Assembly (NCBI GenBank): GCA_963966185.1
Contig: CAWZYM010000048.1
Span: forward strand, 1 to 64,000
Length of the DNA: 64,000 bases
Source: Rhabditoides inermis
Taxonomy: Eukaryota > Nematoda > Chromadorea > Rhabditida > Rhabditidae
Direction of reading: 5' to 3'
The notes under the pieces were generated by a model that did not search any database, had not been told where the DNA came from, and was given only the letters and a program-made list of their open reading frames with translations. Shown here piece by piece: positions 24,266 to 36,725 of the stretch; the stretch's first letter is position 1; each line of letters starts with the position of its first letter. The position numbers were made by a program, and so were the translations under genes.

Positions 24266-24522
24266 ATGGGCTGCACCCATTCACTCTTTCCTCCAGCCAC
24301 TCTCACAGTCAACGAGAGGCAGCTACGCATAGGCAAGCTACTCGCGACGGGAGGATTCGCAGAGGTACGCTACTCAAGATTGCGTTTCCGATGTGTACGG
24401 TCCAGGTGTACGTAGTTCGTGATGTCAAGTCGGGAGAAGCACTGGCTATGAAGCAGATGAGGTCATCGAGTGATGAAGAGAGAAAGAGGATAGCATGGGA
24501 GGTGAGAGGGGTGGAGAGATGA

Positions 24523-24567
<45 letters not shown>

Positions 24568-25696
24568 GCAGGAGGAGGTGATCCGTCTTCTGCCTCTCCA
24601 CCCCAACATCGTTCCTATTCTCGCAGCGAGTGACGAGGAGTCGTATGGTGGCAACGGTCAGTCGAGAGAATCACACTCTGATTGATTATCGATGCATATA
24701 GGTATGCATCGTATGCTCTTTCCTCTGTACGAGTTGGGTACGTGGGCGGATGAATTGGTTCGATTGAGGGAGGAGGGAAAGAGGCTGGAGCAGCAGGAGG
24801 TGGGAGGGAGAGAGGGAGAGAGAGGAATGGAGTCGGGATCATGATCTTATTGCTGATTGATGTCAGATCGTCCGAGTGCTTCGCGGATTCTTCGCAGCCA
24901 TTCAACTCATGCACGACAGACAGGTGATCATCGACACTCATGGGCGCTGCACTCATCACATGTCTATTGACGCTAGTTTCAGCTGGCTCATCGCGATGTG
25001 AAGCCTGCCAATCTTCTGATAGACGGACAGAGGAATGCCGTGCTCACAGACTTTGGATCTGCGTGCAGGTGAGAAAGTTAAGTGAAACTAGCATATTGTG
25101 AGATGGTCCGTTTCGTTCGTACTGTATGAATCGCCTTGGAAAGAGCTTCCAGCGGGACAATAAAGAGGTGAGCATGTTTCAGAGTGCCTATAGAGATTTC
25201 TTCATCGGCAGACAGACAGAAGGTGCTAGACGAGGCGGGAGAACAGTGCAGTATGCCATTCAGGTAAGAGAGAGATAGAGAGATAGAGAGAGAGAGAAGA
25301 GGGAGGGAGAGAGAGAGGGGGGAGGGAGGGAGGAAGCTCCCGTTCAGAGCGCCCGAGCTGTTCGAGCCACGAGTGGGCGGCTTTCTGACTTGTGCTGTGG
25401 ACATGTGGTCTGTAGGATGTGTCATCTACGCATTCTGCCATCGCTACTCCCCTTTCGAACAGGTCACTACGCGAAGCTTTTTTTTTGTTTCAAGGCCAGG
25501 TGTACAATGACCCCGGTAGCAGTATTCAGTTGCGGAGTCCTCACCGTGTTTATAAACAGCATTATTGACAATGTTAACAATGTTATGTTTAATGTTTATA
25601 ACGATCGTTTCGGGTGTACGAGCGTGGAGACAGCATAGCTCTGGCAGTGCAGAGTCCGGAGAAGATCAAATACGAGGAGGAGGGGTGGGTGGGAAG

Positions 25697-25743
<47 letters not shown>

Positions 25744-25917
25744 CAATGATTTTCCAGTTGTCCCTCTCTGCATGCCCTTACTCGTGCTTGTCTCACTGTC
25801 GACCCATCGGAAAGGACAGAAATCATCACTCTCATTCAACTGATCGATGAGGAGAAGGAGCAGAAGAAAGAAAAAGAGCGAGGAGAAGACCCGGAGCAGG
25901 AGAAAAAGGAGGAATAG
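24266..25917 (+). CDS. STK16-like serine/threonine kinase (NAK family)
   Basis: The ATG at 24266 gives MGCTHSLF. Gly2 and the following Cys suit N-myristoylation and palmitoylation, as in STK16, which acts at the Golgi and secretory membranes. Kinase landmarks are a glycine-rich loop (LATGGFAEV), the ATP lysine in ALAMKQM, LAHRDVKPANLLIDG, DFGSA, an APELFE activation-segment end, a DMWSVGCVIYAF helix, and RGDSIALAVQ, a signature shared with STK16. The C-terminus is a Lys/Glu-rich tail ending in TAG at 25917. Eleven or so exons. The acceptor before RGDSIALAVQ is not a clean consensus site (ACGAG at 25622). Catalytic residues are intact, so the enzyme should be active. Confidence 0.9.
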
Positions 25918-27600
25918 ACAACAATGTTCTTTTTATACTGAATTTGTATACATAACCCTTTTTTGTATCAAACTAAACGGCTGTGATTTGCTATAACGAA
26001 CCCCGGTATTTGAGAGTGCTTTGATGTATTTTTGTAGATGCCAAATTCATATGAGTGTGCCCGCATCGGGATCTATCTGAATTGTATTTGAAAAATGTGA
26101 TATTAGAATGAAGAGATTTGATATACGTGTCTGTTTTCGTGCTTTCGGAACGATTAGTCTCTATTTCACTAACGTCCCAATCTCAAACCGATTTTCCACC
26201 CCGACCTTACAGAACTCGTTGGTGTGCTTCAACCATCTATGTTTTTGAACATAACTATGATTGTCTGAATAGAACAGATAGCGACAGTGCAGTCCAACAC
26301 AATTTGCATCGAATAGGCACATATGCAAATTTTCAAAATTTGCATATCCTTATCAAATAAAGAATGGGTGTTATCAGCAGCAGTGATAGTAACTGTTAGT
26401 AACGATGAATGTCACGGTACTGCTCAAATATGAGGCAGGACAGCAAGTTCTGTGTGGTCGGGGTGGAAAATCGGTTTTTTGGTTTCTCTCATATTGTTCA
26501 TGCTCCATATTTTTTATTGTGTTCAACCATGTTTTTCTTTTTGATAGATGACAGTGGTGAGTATGCAGCCTCGCGTCTTGTGTGTCCATTCCATGCGCGA
26601 GTCGCACACTTCCACGAGAATACCCTAACAGAGCAGAACAATTGTTACCAGTGAAGAGGGGTTCACCATACTGCATTATATACGCTTGTAGGTCAATAAT
26701 AGCACGCTAGGAACCAGTAACCACGTGTAAACTGCATTTCGCAATGCAGCCATCTCGCACCCGCCATTATCGATCGTCCGAGGCGACGTGAGTGCGTGCT
26801 GTTGTTGTTATTGTGCCCACTCCCTCCATGTTTTCTAATCGCCTCCTGCGGATCTCCCCTCGTAGTGTTTCATATTGCGCGCGGCTAGTATCCAAAGTCG
26901 TAAATAGCCGTAGAATATGGGAGAGTGTGGGTGCGCCTCACGATTATCTTCTATCTTCCATTTTCCCACACTAAACTTCTGTCACTATTCCCACAGTTTT
27001 CATGGTTACCAATTGACTTCCATTCGCGCCAATCGATTGAATAGAATGTGGGAGCCCTCTTTTGCACACTGATCTACCCCTGTTTAGTTCGGCAGTTTTC
27101 GGAGCATGGCAACTGTGCGACGGTCTCTCTCTCTCTCTCTCACTCTCTATCTCTCCTCTCTCTTCTCTCCTGCACTCACTATTCCTTCTTTCTTTGTTTG
27201 TCACTATGTCTCCTTTCGCATGTTCTGTTATACCCTTTCTCTCATAACTATGGCGATTTATTAGCTTAACACTTTTCTTGCAACGTAAAACATCTGTTCG
27301 TGTTTCGGTCGTTATTTTTCAGTGACCGATGCTCTCACTCATTATCAGTGATAAACATCCCTATCATGTTTCTATATACCTGCGCAGCAACACCGCGAGG
27401 GAGTTGCGCAACAGTGCGCCTGCCCTCTAGCGTCTGTCTGTTGCACCCATTCCCAGCCCTCTGCCCATCCGCCTGCATAGTGTCAGGATGGATGACCTCA
27501 CGCGATGCCGGTATTCTAATGTCACGACTGTCATGTCGGCCTCATTGATGGATTGTTGTGGCACCGGGCCGTCCTTGTTTTCACTATTCGTGTTGCAGGT
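25918..27600. other. Intergenic gap with an inverted-repeat element
   Basis: No coding exon supported. It holds the inverted repeat listed separately (26185-26480), a CT run at 27123-27172 and the leader of the next gene. A TTGCAG ends at 27598, two bases before the next ATG. Confidence 0.5.
26185..26480. repeat. Short-armed inverted repeat, MITE-like
   Basis: The left arm at 26185-26215, containing ACCGATTTTCCACCCCGACC, matches the reverse complement of 26446-26480 almost perfectly. The two arms are about 230 bp apart. There is no coding content inside. The layout fits a non-autonomous DNA transposon, but target-site duplications were not resolved. Confidence 0.65.
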
Positions 27601-29768
27601 ATGTTCGGAAGCCGGCAGCCTCCTTTCGGGGTGTTCCCTGTGCTGCCGCCTCCTCTCGGACCACCCGTGCCTCTGATGAGCGCGCGTCCGTCGCCCCGCG
27701 CATTCCCCTACCCCATGCCAGGTGAGAAACCGTTTACAAAGTGTTACCTATGTATCTTGTATTAGAAAACTTCGTTTCTTGTAATATAAGAAACATCTGT
27801 GAAAAGATAGCTTTATGAGATTGGGTGCTATTTCGTTTTGGTGGCGATTGGCTAGAGATAGAGAGGGATGGGAGGTGCAAATGACAAACTACCGCTACAC
27901 TCGGCCGCTGCCGCTCTCACTGATTTCATTGCGATATGGCCCTCTCTCTCACTACCGTGACTGCAAACTATGCAATCTCCTTTCTCCCGCTAACGAGGGA
28001 GGTGTTATAGGTCCTCCACTCGGATTTACTTCATAAGGTAGAAATTAAAAGCCCTTAACCTACTGTTTAACATATCAAAAAATCAGCTGCCCTCGTTTCG
28101 GTTCAGGCATACTTTACATAGAAAGTAACAGTCAAAAATTTCAAAGTCCAGACACTCGCTGGGGGCAGTCATCGACGTTTTTGACCATAACTCGGCTCTA
28201 AATCGATGAAATCTGATATTTCAAAGTTTTTATGAAAGCTATAGTCTTCTATAACTATTAGGGACTCACTCCGAAAAAGAATAGTGCAACATACGTAACA
28301 CAAAGTACAGTAATCTGGTATCAACTTCAAACGAAGATTACGGTACTTTAATGGACACGAGGGCAGCTGAATTTTTGATATGTTGTTAAGGAGATCAAGA
28401 GCTTTCGAATGGTGCCTTCAGATTGTAAATCCGAGTGGAGGACCTATAACACTTCCCTCGTAAGCTTCCCTCGTAATTCCTGCCACCCCTTCTTACACTA
28501 TCCCCACATATCACTCAGTTTTTTTTCTTATTCATGTTGCTATATTATAACACTGTCTGGGAAGTTGGATACTTGGATATGTTTCAACATGATACTTTGT
28601 TGACTAGGCTGACCGCTACTTTAAGTAGCGGTCAGTCTTCAAACTACTTCGTATTGCCTTCAAACTACTCCCGATATGCCTTGCGACATGCCTTGCGATT
28701 TGCCCTCGGGTTGCTTCAAACGACTTCAAACGACTTCATATTTTTTGCGATAGCCTTCAAACGCCTTCGAATTACTTCTGATATGTGTTTGAAGAGACTG
28801 ACCGCACCTTAACCGTTTTATATGACGCGCGATACTGTCGAATACGAGCGTGATGTCAGCGGGATCACCCGCATTACAACCAGATTTTCGACCATCTTGC
28901 AAGCGGCTTTACGCTAGTCCTTTGAAAGGTAATTCTCCTTCATACCGGCCGGCGCACCCGAATTCAATGATCCTTTCCCACAACATTTCCTCGGTCTGCT
29001 AGGCACATCTTTCCACAATGACATTAGCATGTGAGAATGGTTGGGGGAGAAGAAAGAGCGGCTGGACGCTTTCAATTGGCTTGTGAGAACCATATGCTTC
29101 CCATCTTACTCCGATTAATACCGGAGCGGTCAGTCTTCATAATCGATTCCGAATGTGGGTTTCGAAGAGCTCGCCATTCTATGATACCAACCGAAACTTT
29201 TGGGACTACAGAAGCTAGACTTTGTTCTAAACTTCGTTTCGTGCAGGTTTTTGAAAAGTGCTTTCGTTTGAGTGTCGGGTATGGCGGGAGTCTCCCCGGT
29301 GGGGATGGTTGCGATGGGCCCTCCTCCGTTGATGGCTGGCATGCAGTGTGGCACGCAGTCGATGCCTGCCCCTCCGCCGCCTCCTCGCAGCACCTCCCGA
29401 CAGATAGCAGACTGCGTCCTCCGCACACTCAGACGCACACCGCAGGCCAGTATTCCATACCATATTCAAATGTATACTGATGCCGAGCTGAGAGTACAGA
29501 TGAAGATATCGCATTTATTCAGGGCGTTCTCTCGATTGATCTTCTATGGGAAGAAGTGGTCGCGGCGCATCCTCTCTACCCGCTCTCCCTGGACACTGAG
29601 GAAGGTTGGTTGGTATCTCTCCTCTTCTCTCCCTCCTCTCACCCTTCTTTTCATACCAGCCCTGTGGGCTATATTGGTTGTATATCATATTTTTCAGACG
29701 GCTTCGATGCGTTCCTGCGAAGGAACTGCAGGAAGGGAGGATTCCTCGCCGGACTCGTTTTATTCGAT

Positions 29769-29811
<43 letters not shown>

Positions 29812-31894
29812 AGATAAGATGGATATGGTCTACATTGCAGGATGGCGTGGTTGAGTTGCATCCGGACGCGCCATCGGAGGAAGACGTGCCGAACACTACT
29901 GTGATGACAGATAGAAACCGGAGGACAGAGCAGAAGGAACAGGAGGAGAGAGGAGCGGTGGTGGTGGAGGAGAAGGAAGCGCAGATCTGCCGGGAGTTCC
30001 AGGAGAAGATAGCCCAGCAGGTACTGATCGCTAAGCAGGTGAGTCTACTGAGTCTCTTCACCTTGTATATGGATCAACTTGATGAGTACTTTGAAGGAAG
30101 TGGCGAAGCAGAAGGAGGAGGAGGAGAGTGCTAGGGAGGAGGAGATGGAGAAGGCGATGTCTCGGTTGGCTGTAGTGGAGAAGGAGCAGCGTGTGGTGAC
30201 AGAAAAGGAGCAGAACGAGCAGGTTCCAAAGGAATTCATAGAGAAGATATCCGAGCACGCGCGCACTGCGAATCAAGGAATCGTGAGTTTAATTGTGATT
30301 TTAGCATTTGACAGTTGTTATTGTATAACTTCTTTTTTTCAGGAGCATTCTTCAATTGTTTCGGAGGGTATGGAGGAGTGGGAGGAAGAGTGGGAGAGCG
30401 AGCATTCCCACCCTGTCAGCAGGTCGTCATTCTCCATCGATGCGCCCTCGTTCGTACCCCACCACATGCAGGAGGTACGCACGTTGTGCTATCGAATGAT
30501 ATGATGGATTCCTTTCAGCAGACTGTGCAGTCAGAAGGATCTTCGCCCGTCGACACTCCTTGCACTTCTGACCACACGTCCTCTATGATACCTCCCTCTG
30601 CTTCGGAGCCTGCTCCCGCCGAGACTGCTCCCCCCGTCGCGGTTGCTCCTTCTCCTGCTCCTGCTCCCATTGCGGCTGCTCCCGCCGCCGCCGCTGCTGC
30701 TGCTCCTTCTCCTCGCCCTCCCTCGCGCATCAGCAAGAAGCCTTTCAGTGTGCCGCGCGGTCTGCCCCAGGAGGCTGTCAGTGTGCGCACCGCCCCTCAC
30801 TCCGCCTATGGAATGCGCCCGTCCGCCATCCGCTACACACCCACTCCCACACCTCGTGTGAGCAAAGAGAAAGAGGTGCAGCTCCCTTCGCCTTTCGTCA
30901 CGCCCGCTCCGAGTGTGACTCCGCCCACTCAGTCTCCGCCCAGGCCGGATTCACTCGCGTCGCCGTCGGAGTTGGACAAGGTATAATATTATTCTGGGAG
31001 ATAGTTCGCCAGATTACGGTAGAAAATCGATCTACCATCTAGTCGCATTCGATCTACCTTCTAGTCGTGAGGAGACCCAAGCGCGCGCTTTCACACGATA
31101 TTGTCGATAAAAGAAGCCGGCATGCGAATCAAAGAGGCCGCGCGACACTCGAGTTTTTGCCCGCGCTGTCTGGCATCTCTCGCTCTAAACTGAGTTTCGC
31201 CAACTGACCCCGGCTGGCAATAACAGAAACTATCCTCCAGGCGGCGACTATAGTAGGCGGCGACTGCTTGCATTTTGTGTTTAGTACATAGATGATGAAA
31301 AATGTGTAGGGGTGAATGTGTTGTGTTTGAGCCGTGCTCCACACCGTGTGCTGCCTCTCTCGGCTCGTTCGCGCGTCCCGCATCGCAGACAGTGGAAGAG
31401 AGGAAGCGACTGTGGGCGGATGGAAGCATCCACACCATATTCAACACGTACAGGAAGGGGGACGAGAGCGCGCGGTGAGTGGGATGCGACACGTTCACAC
31501 GCTTCTGTGCCAAAGCCGAATTCATACAAACTACCATCTCGTGGCAATTGTTTAGGGTGGCATGATGAGATGCAGATGCAGTGGATCGTTTGTTGGTGTC
31601 GGTGTATTGTTTACCATGTGGTTGCAGGTGGTGCAAGGAAGTGGCGCAGCGTCGCTGGGGCCTCGCGCACTGCGACTTCTCTGACTTCCTATACGCCATA
31701 AAGAACGTGAGTTTTCGTTTTTCGTTTTTGTTGGTGTTCAAATTGTATGATCTGCGCGGGAACTAGATTAAGTGATTGTAGGCGTTTGGGTGCAGAGTGG
31801 TACGCCGCACGAAGATTCGAAAAATGCTGAATGAGTGGAGCAGTGCTAACCAGGTGAGAAGAATAAAAAGGGTAGGGGGAAGGAGGGAGAGAAT

Positions 31895-31950
<56 letters not shown>

Positions 31951-32532
31951 GGGAGAGAGATAAATTCCAGCTCGGCTCGAAGTACAACCTCCTTCGACAC
32001 AACATCTACTCGTTCGAGAAGCAGGTGGTCGGAAAGACGTGTGGGTTCTTCGTGCAGGTCGAGGACGACGATGACTTCACAGACTCGGACCCCGAGGTGA
32101 GATTCTTTCCCTCTCACTCTCACACTCACTCTCACTTTCCATGGGATCATCGTATATATTCTTCTGATTTCTCAAAGGTATTCATAAGGGTATGTGAAGA
32201 TGTTGCTTTGAGGTGCATGTGCATCCTCTGATCACGGACATCGAGTACGTGCGCATATTCTCTCCCGATGGACTCGCGGAACTCGCATACACACATCTCA
32301 ACGCCTTGGCCAAGAAACATCAGCACATCGACACTCTCACTGCCGAGATGGTGCGTCCCTCCACTTTCTCTCTCTCATCTCCCTCTTTCAGAGGTCCAAG
32401 CTGACGCGTCGCCTGGATAAGGCTCAGGTGTTGCACGCGCTTGATCTGAACCCGCACGTGTTCTCTCTGTCCAATGACCGTGTCTCCATCTGTGGACCCG
32501 CCGACAAGTTCATCTACTGTCCGCGCGCTTGA
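27601..32532 (+). CDS. Pro/Ala/Glu-rich protein with possible winged-helix segments
   Basis: Unrecognised. Exon 1 (27601-27721) is Pro-rich. A 1.5-kb intron full of small inverted-repeat elements follows. The next exons (from about 29271) give more Pro-rich sequence, then a compact domain across about 29523-29770 (GVLSIDLLWEEVVAAHPLYP and DGFDAFLRRNCRKGGFLAG). After that come a Glu/Lys-rich likely coiled coil (29841-30285), a low-complexity Ala/Pro linker (30521-30980), and a second globular part (31388-32532) with RWCKEVAQRRWGLAHCDFS and FSLSNDRVSICGP. Both compact parts could be winged-helix or LOTUS-type RNA-binding folds, as in nematode germ-granule proteins. That is a guess from pattern only. 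Splice phases agree throughout the second half. Confidence 0.7.
27991..28462. mobile_element. MITE-like element with about 100-bp terminal inverted repeats
   Basis: The left end (27991-28098) and right end (28357-28462) are inverted copies. Outer words are ACGAGGGAGGTGTTATAGG on the left and its counterpart ending CCCTCGT on the right. Shared inner blocks are GTCCTCCACTCGGATTTAC and CAGCTGCCCTCG. Total length is about 470 bp with no coding capacity. It lies in the first intron of the Pro/Ala/Glu-rich gene. Confidence 0.8.
28618..28812. mobile_element. Small MITE-like element
   Basis: Ends 28618-28644 (AGCGGTCAGTCTTCAAAC) and 28787-28812 are near-perfect inverted copies. The interior is made of degenerate CTTCAAACNACTTC-type repeats. 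A solitary copy of the terminal word AGCGGTCAGTCTTCA occurs again near 29127 in the same intron. Confidence 0.65.
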
Positions 32533-32814
32533 GTCGCCTATTGTGCGAGTACCTTATCGTGCAAGTAGCCCAATATCACTTTGTATATATCCAACGAATC
32601 CGCAGGACCGCTTTTGATCACTCACCCTCTCTTTCTTGCTTTGTCATTTGAAGAAGATTACTCATATTCTTGCCTTGCCGGTATTGTTTATGTGTGTATA
32701 TATTGATGTTTTCGCAATAAGAACATGTACAGAATATATGGATGAAGTATGTTTAACGAGGACGCGTTGTTGATTGTTTATAACATATATAACACACAAA
32801 GAAACGCATACACA

Positions 32815-33014
32815 CAGGAGAGGAGTACTCAATGTAAAAATGAAATGACCAGCTGATGTCTCACGTCAAAACGATTTCTACGAAAGTCTCTGGGTCCGTG
32901 GCGGGACCAAGCTTGTATCTAATTTCCCATTGGAAACTCGTGCCAAGTTTGTACCTCACCGCGAAGGAAGCGCCGATTGCCTGATTTTCAAGATGCTATT
33001 TCATTTTATATTAC
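32815..33014 (+). mobile_element. Dispersed about 200-bp repeat, copy 1
   Basis: This copy and the segment 58991-59192, on the opposite strand, are the same sequence with scattered mismatches. Shared blocks include ACCAGCTGATGTCTCACGTC and CGCGAAGGAAGCGCCGATTG. The ends carry short inverted words related to AAAATGAAAT, so it may be a MITE. It sits between the Pro/Ala/Glu-rich gene and SMARCAL1. Confidence 0.8.
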
Positions 33015-33297
33015 TTTTATTTTAATTAGTAGAATTTTTATTTTTGATTCAATTTAATCACCATATCAACATTGATTATGTCAACCTCGTGTTATTATTC
33101 CGTACACCTCTCCTTTAACTGTTTCCAATACTTCGCATCCGGTATTGTGAAGAATCCGCTCATTGTTGATCAGACGCAATTCTTGTGCTCCATTTTTAAC
33201 GCGCGGCAAAAAATTTCAAATACCAGCTGATTTCGGCTGTTTATTTTTGTTGTTGTACGTTCATTATCTGTTTACGTATGTTTATGAACTCTTTCAG

Positions 33298-36200
33298 ATG
33301 GTATTAACCGCTGAGCAGCAGGAACGCATTCGAAAGAACCGCGAGGAGGCACTGCGCAAGGCCGCCGAGCGGAAGGCGCGCGAGGTTAGTATTTTTATTC
33401 ACTTTTTTGTATTCCGATTTCTGTTTGAGGCGCAAGCTGCTGCCGGGCCGTCGGCCCCTTGTCTCACCCCTGTATCGGCTCCTTCTCGTCCGCCGCCGCT
33501 GGCTTCCGTTGCGAGTCCCCGTCCTCCTCCTATCCGCGCGAACCTGCCCAAATCCAAGGTGCAGGTTGAGTTCAAGCTGGCCGGGCCAGACAAGTTTAAG
33601 GTGAGCACGGATAACATTCAGGCGTTAATGATTACTTGTTTTCATTTCTTTTGATCACCTTCAAAGTTTTATGGAAGATAATATTGCTCAGTGATTAAGC
33701 TGATTTTATGTGTGCGATAGAGAGCGCGATGCTACGGTACCGTATACGTGGATATGTTGAGATCACATTCCACCCGTTCCACTCTGCCGTCAACGATGCC
33801 ATCAAGCAGTTCTCCTCCAGAAGCTACAACGACAAGGACAAGTGAGTGGCAACGGATCGGTTCGCTTGAATATCGATTGATGTATCGTGTTGAGGTCGTG
33901 GTCGCTGGCATTGGCCGACATGGAGAAGGCCGAGAAGGCACTCAATAACCTCGTCGTGAGTATTTGGTTTTGTTTATCAATCAGTCTGTGGAAATTGAGT
34001 CGGAATCGCTAACACAATAACAGATCATAGATTTAAAGGCTATCCTTGGCTGTCGTTTAGACGGTCGACGCGACGATCGAGCCGATTCCCGAGAACGTGC
34101 TTCGTCTCATTCGGACAGTCGACAAGAAAGAGGCGGTGCCGTCCGATCTCTCCGCATCCATCGACCCCACACTACTCGACAAGCTATTCGCCTATCAAAG
34201 GGCCGGACTGCAGTGAGTCAAGACTCTAAATGAGTTCTCACTTGTCCCTGACCTTCTGTTTCATTATTGTATAGATGGGTGATGAGCACTGTTTCCCCTG
34301 CCAGGTTCGGTCTGGAGAAGGGCGGTCGGGTGTTGATCGCGGATGAGATGGGTCTGGGCAAGTCAGTGCAGGCTCTGGCGATCGCTCGCTACTACCGCGC
34401 CGAGTGGCCCCTTCTCATCGTCTGCCCATCGTCCGTCAAGGCAGCCTGGAGCCTGGTACGCTCTTTTCTTGTTTGAATCATGTTGGTGATGGTGTTTATG
34501 TTTGTTTTGCAGCAGTTCAACAACTTTCTGCCTTGCGTGAAGAAGATCTTCGTTCTTCACAAGGTGGGTTCGGTTCTGTTCCCTCTTTCTCGTAGCCTGC
34601 CTACATCGCCTTGTCTCGCTCGCATATGGAATACTGTGATCTAACTGACTCTCCGTCTTCGTGTCTCTCATTTACACTACCCTGCCCCACAGCGCGATTT
34701 CAATGGTCCCTTTCAGGGTTCGGACCCTCTCCCCGATGCGCGCACCTCGAATACAGTGGTGATCATGAGCTACGAGCAGATGGTGCAAAGACACAAACAA
34801 CTCAAGGACGCACACTACAACGTCATCATCTTTGTGAGTTGTTTGTTATTGTTCTTGTTGTTGTTTGTTTACCTTGTTTACCCTTCAGGACGAGTCTCAT
34901 ATGTGCAAGGACACTAAGGCGAAGCGCACGATTGTGGCAACGGATCTATCGGTGAGTAATGGGTCGCGGGAGGTGGATTAGTTGGCAAGGGTAGGGGATG
35001 TACCCCCTGACGTTGCAGAAGATGGCGAATCGTGTGATCCTTCTCTCCGGCACCCCCGCCCTCTCCCGACCCGCCGAGCTATTCTCACAAGTATGTCTTG
35101 TTGCTGTTGTTGTTATTGATGATGTTGATGTTGTTTTACTCAATGTGATGTAGGTGCGTCTGGTTAATGACCGTCTTTTCACAAACTTCATGAACTTTGC
35201 ACTCCGCTACTGCGACGGCAAACAGGGACGGTTCGCGTTCGAGGTACGGTATTCGATAGAGGAATTACTGTAGCACTCGGCGACGGCGTCGGCAGTGGTC
35301 ATACCAACCATTTGTACCGTAATCCGTGTTTTAGGCGAAGGGTTGCACGAACAGCGAGGAGCTATCCGCGATTCTCCAGAAAAGAATTATGATTCGAAGG
35401 CTCAAGGCGAACGTGCTCACCGATCTACCCGACAAGAGAAGAGAGGTAGTATAAATATCTCTTTGTTTTTCTCTATCTCTCCTTATCTTTCTCCCAGGTG
35501 GTGTATCTCTCGGGAGACAGCATCGACACCAGGATGGACAGTCTGCAGAGGGCCAAGCAAGCATTCGAGAAGGCTGGAGGGGGAGGCAAGGTACGGTACA
35601 TTGGAATAGGAATAGGCACGGTATCACGTATTATTTGCAGAACCAACAGCACGACTGCCTCCTGGAGTACTACAACCAGACTGGTATCGTCAAGGTGAGC
35701 GCGGCAACGATGGCAGGTCTAGACATTGGAGTCTCTTTCGGCGGGGCACATCTATTCGATGTGTTGAGGCGGCGGCAGTGTGCGCTCACATACTCGACAA
35801 CTACTTCTATCCGGATGCGCCGCCGCGGAAAGTACTCGTGTTCGGACACCACCAGATTGTTCTCGACACAATCACTATGGAGGTATTGATTCATTATCGA
35901 TTGATTGTATATTTCACTATTAACTGTGGATTATAGGTGTCGAAGCGTGGTCTGCGCTCCATTCGCATCGACGGCAGCACATCGAGTAAGGACAGGGGAG
36001 AGTACTGTAGGGTGTTCCAGGTGGGTCTCTTTCTCTCTTCTCTCGCCACCCTGTTAAAAATCGAAATGATAGAACCTCGATAAAAGAATTCACTCTTTCA
36101 AAGACTGCAAGTGGTAGTTGTGTGGATTGGTTTCATCTGTGATATATGATGTGTACCCTTGTCCCCCTGTAGGAGGACCCGTGTGTGCAAGTGGCGGTGC

Positions 36201-36725
36201 TGTCTCTGACTGCCGCCGGAGTCGGAATCACCCTCACTGCTGCCTCCGTCGTCGTGTTCGCAGAACTGCACTGGAACCCCGGCACACTCATGCAGGTCCG
36301 AAAGCACATCAAACTCCGCTGTATGAGACTCCCCTTTGTTATTGGTCTGGGCAAGTTATGTGGATGGACGGTAGATTGGTGGTTGCAGGCAGAGGACAGA
36401 GCGCACCGCGTGGGACAGAAGGACAGCGTGTTCGTGCAGTATATGGTGGCACGCAACACGGCAGACGACAAGCTATTCCCACTCATCCAACACAAGATGG
36501 ACATCCTCGGACAGGTCAGAGAGAGGGACGGAGGGAGAGACAGGACGAGAGAGAGAGATGATTTAGGTGAATCTGTCGTCCGACACGTTCCGCACTGCTG
36601 AGAAGAGCCACAAGACGTGCAGTGACTATGAGGACATTGCCGGTTTGTTCAGGGGAGGAGAGGGAGTAGAGGGAGCGGGAGGGGAGGAGAAGGAGAATCC
36701 CGCCAAGAGAGGCAGGTTCGAGTAG
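33298..36725 (+). CDS. SMARCAL1, annealing helicase of the SNF2 family
   Basis: SMARCAL1 rewinds RPA-coated single strands and remodels stalled replication forks in the nucleus. The N-terminus [18 protein letters not shown] is the conserved RPA-binding helix. One HARP-like segment follows ([16 protein letters not shown]). Helicase motifs in order are [16 protein letters not shown] (I), DESHMCKD (II), [16 protein letters not shown] (III), the HHQIVLDTI region (IV), [19 protein letters not shown] (V) and [14 protein letters not shown] (VI). All catalytic residues look intact. A single HARP domain is usual outside vertebrates. The ATG immediately follows CTTTCAG, suggesting trans-splicing directly at the start codon. 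Introns are 45-200 bp. The C-terminus is short, Glu/Gly-rich and ends in TAG at 36723-36725. Confidence 0.94.
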
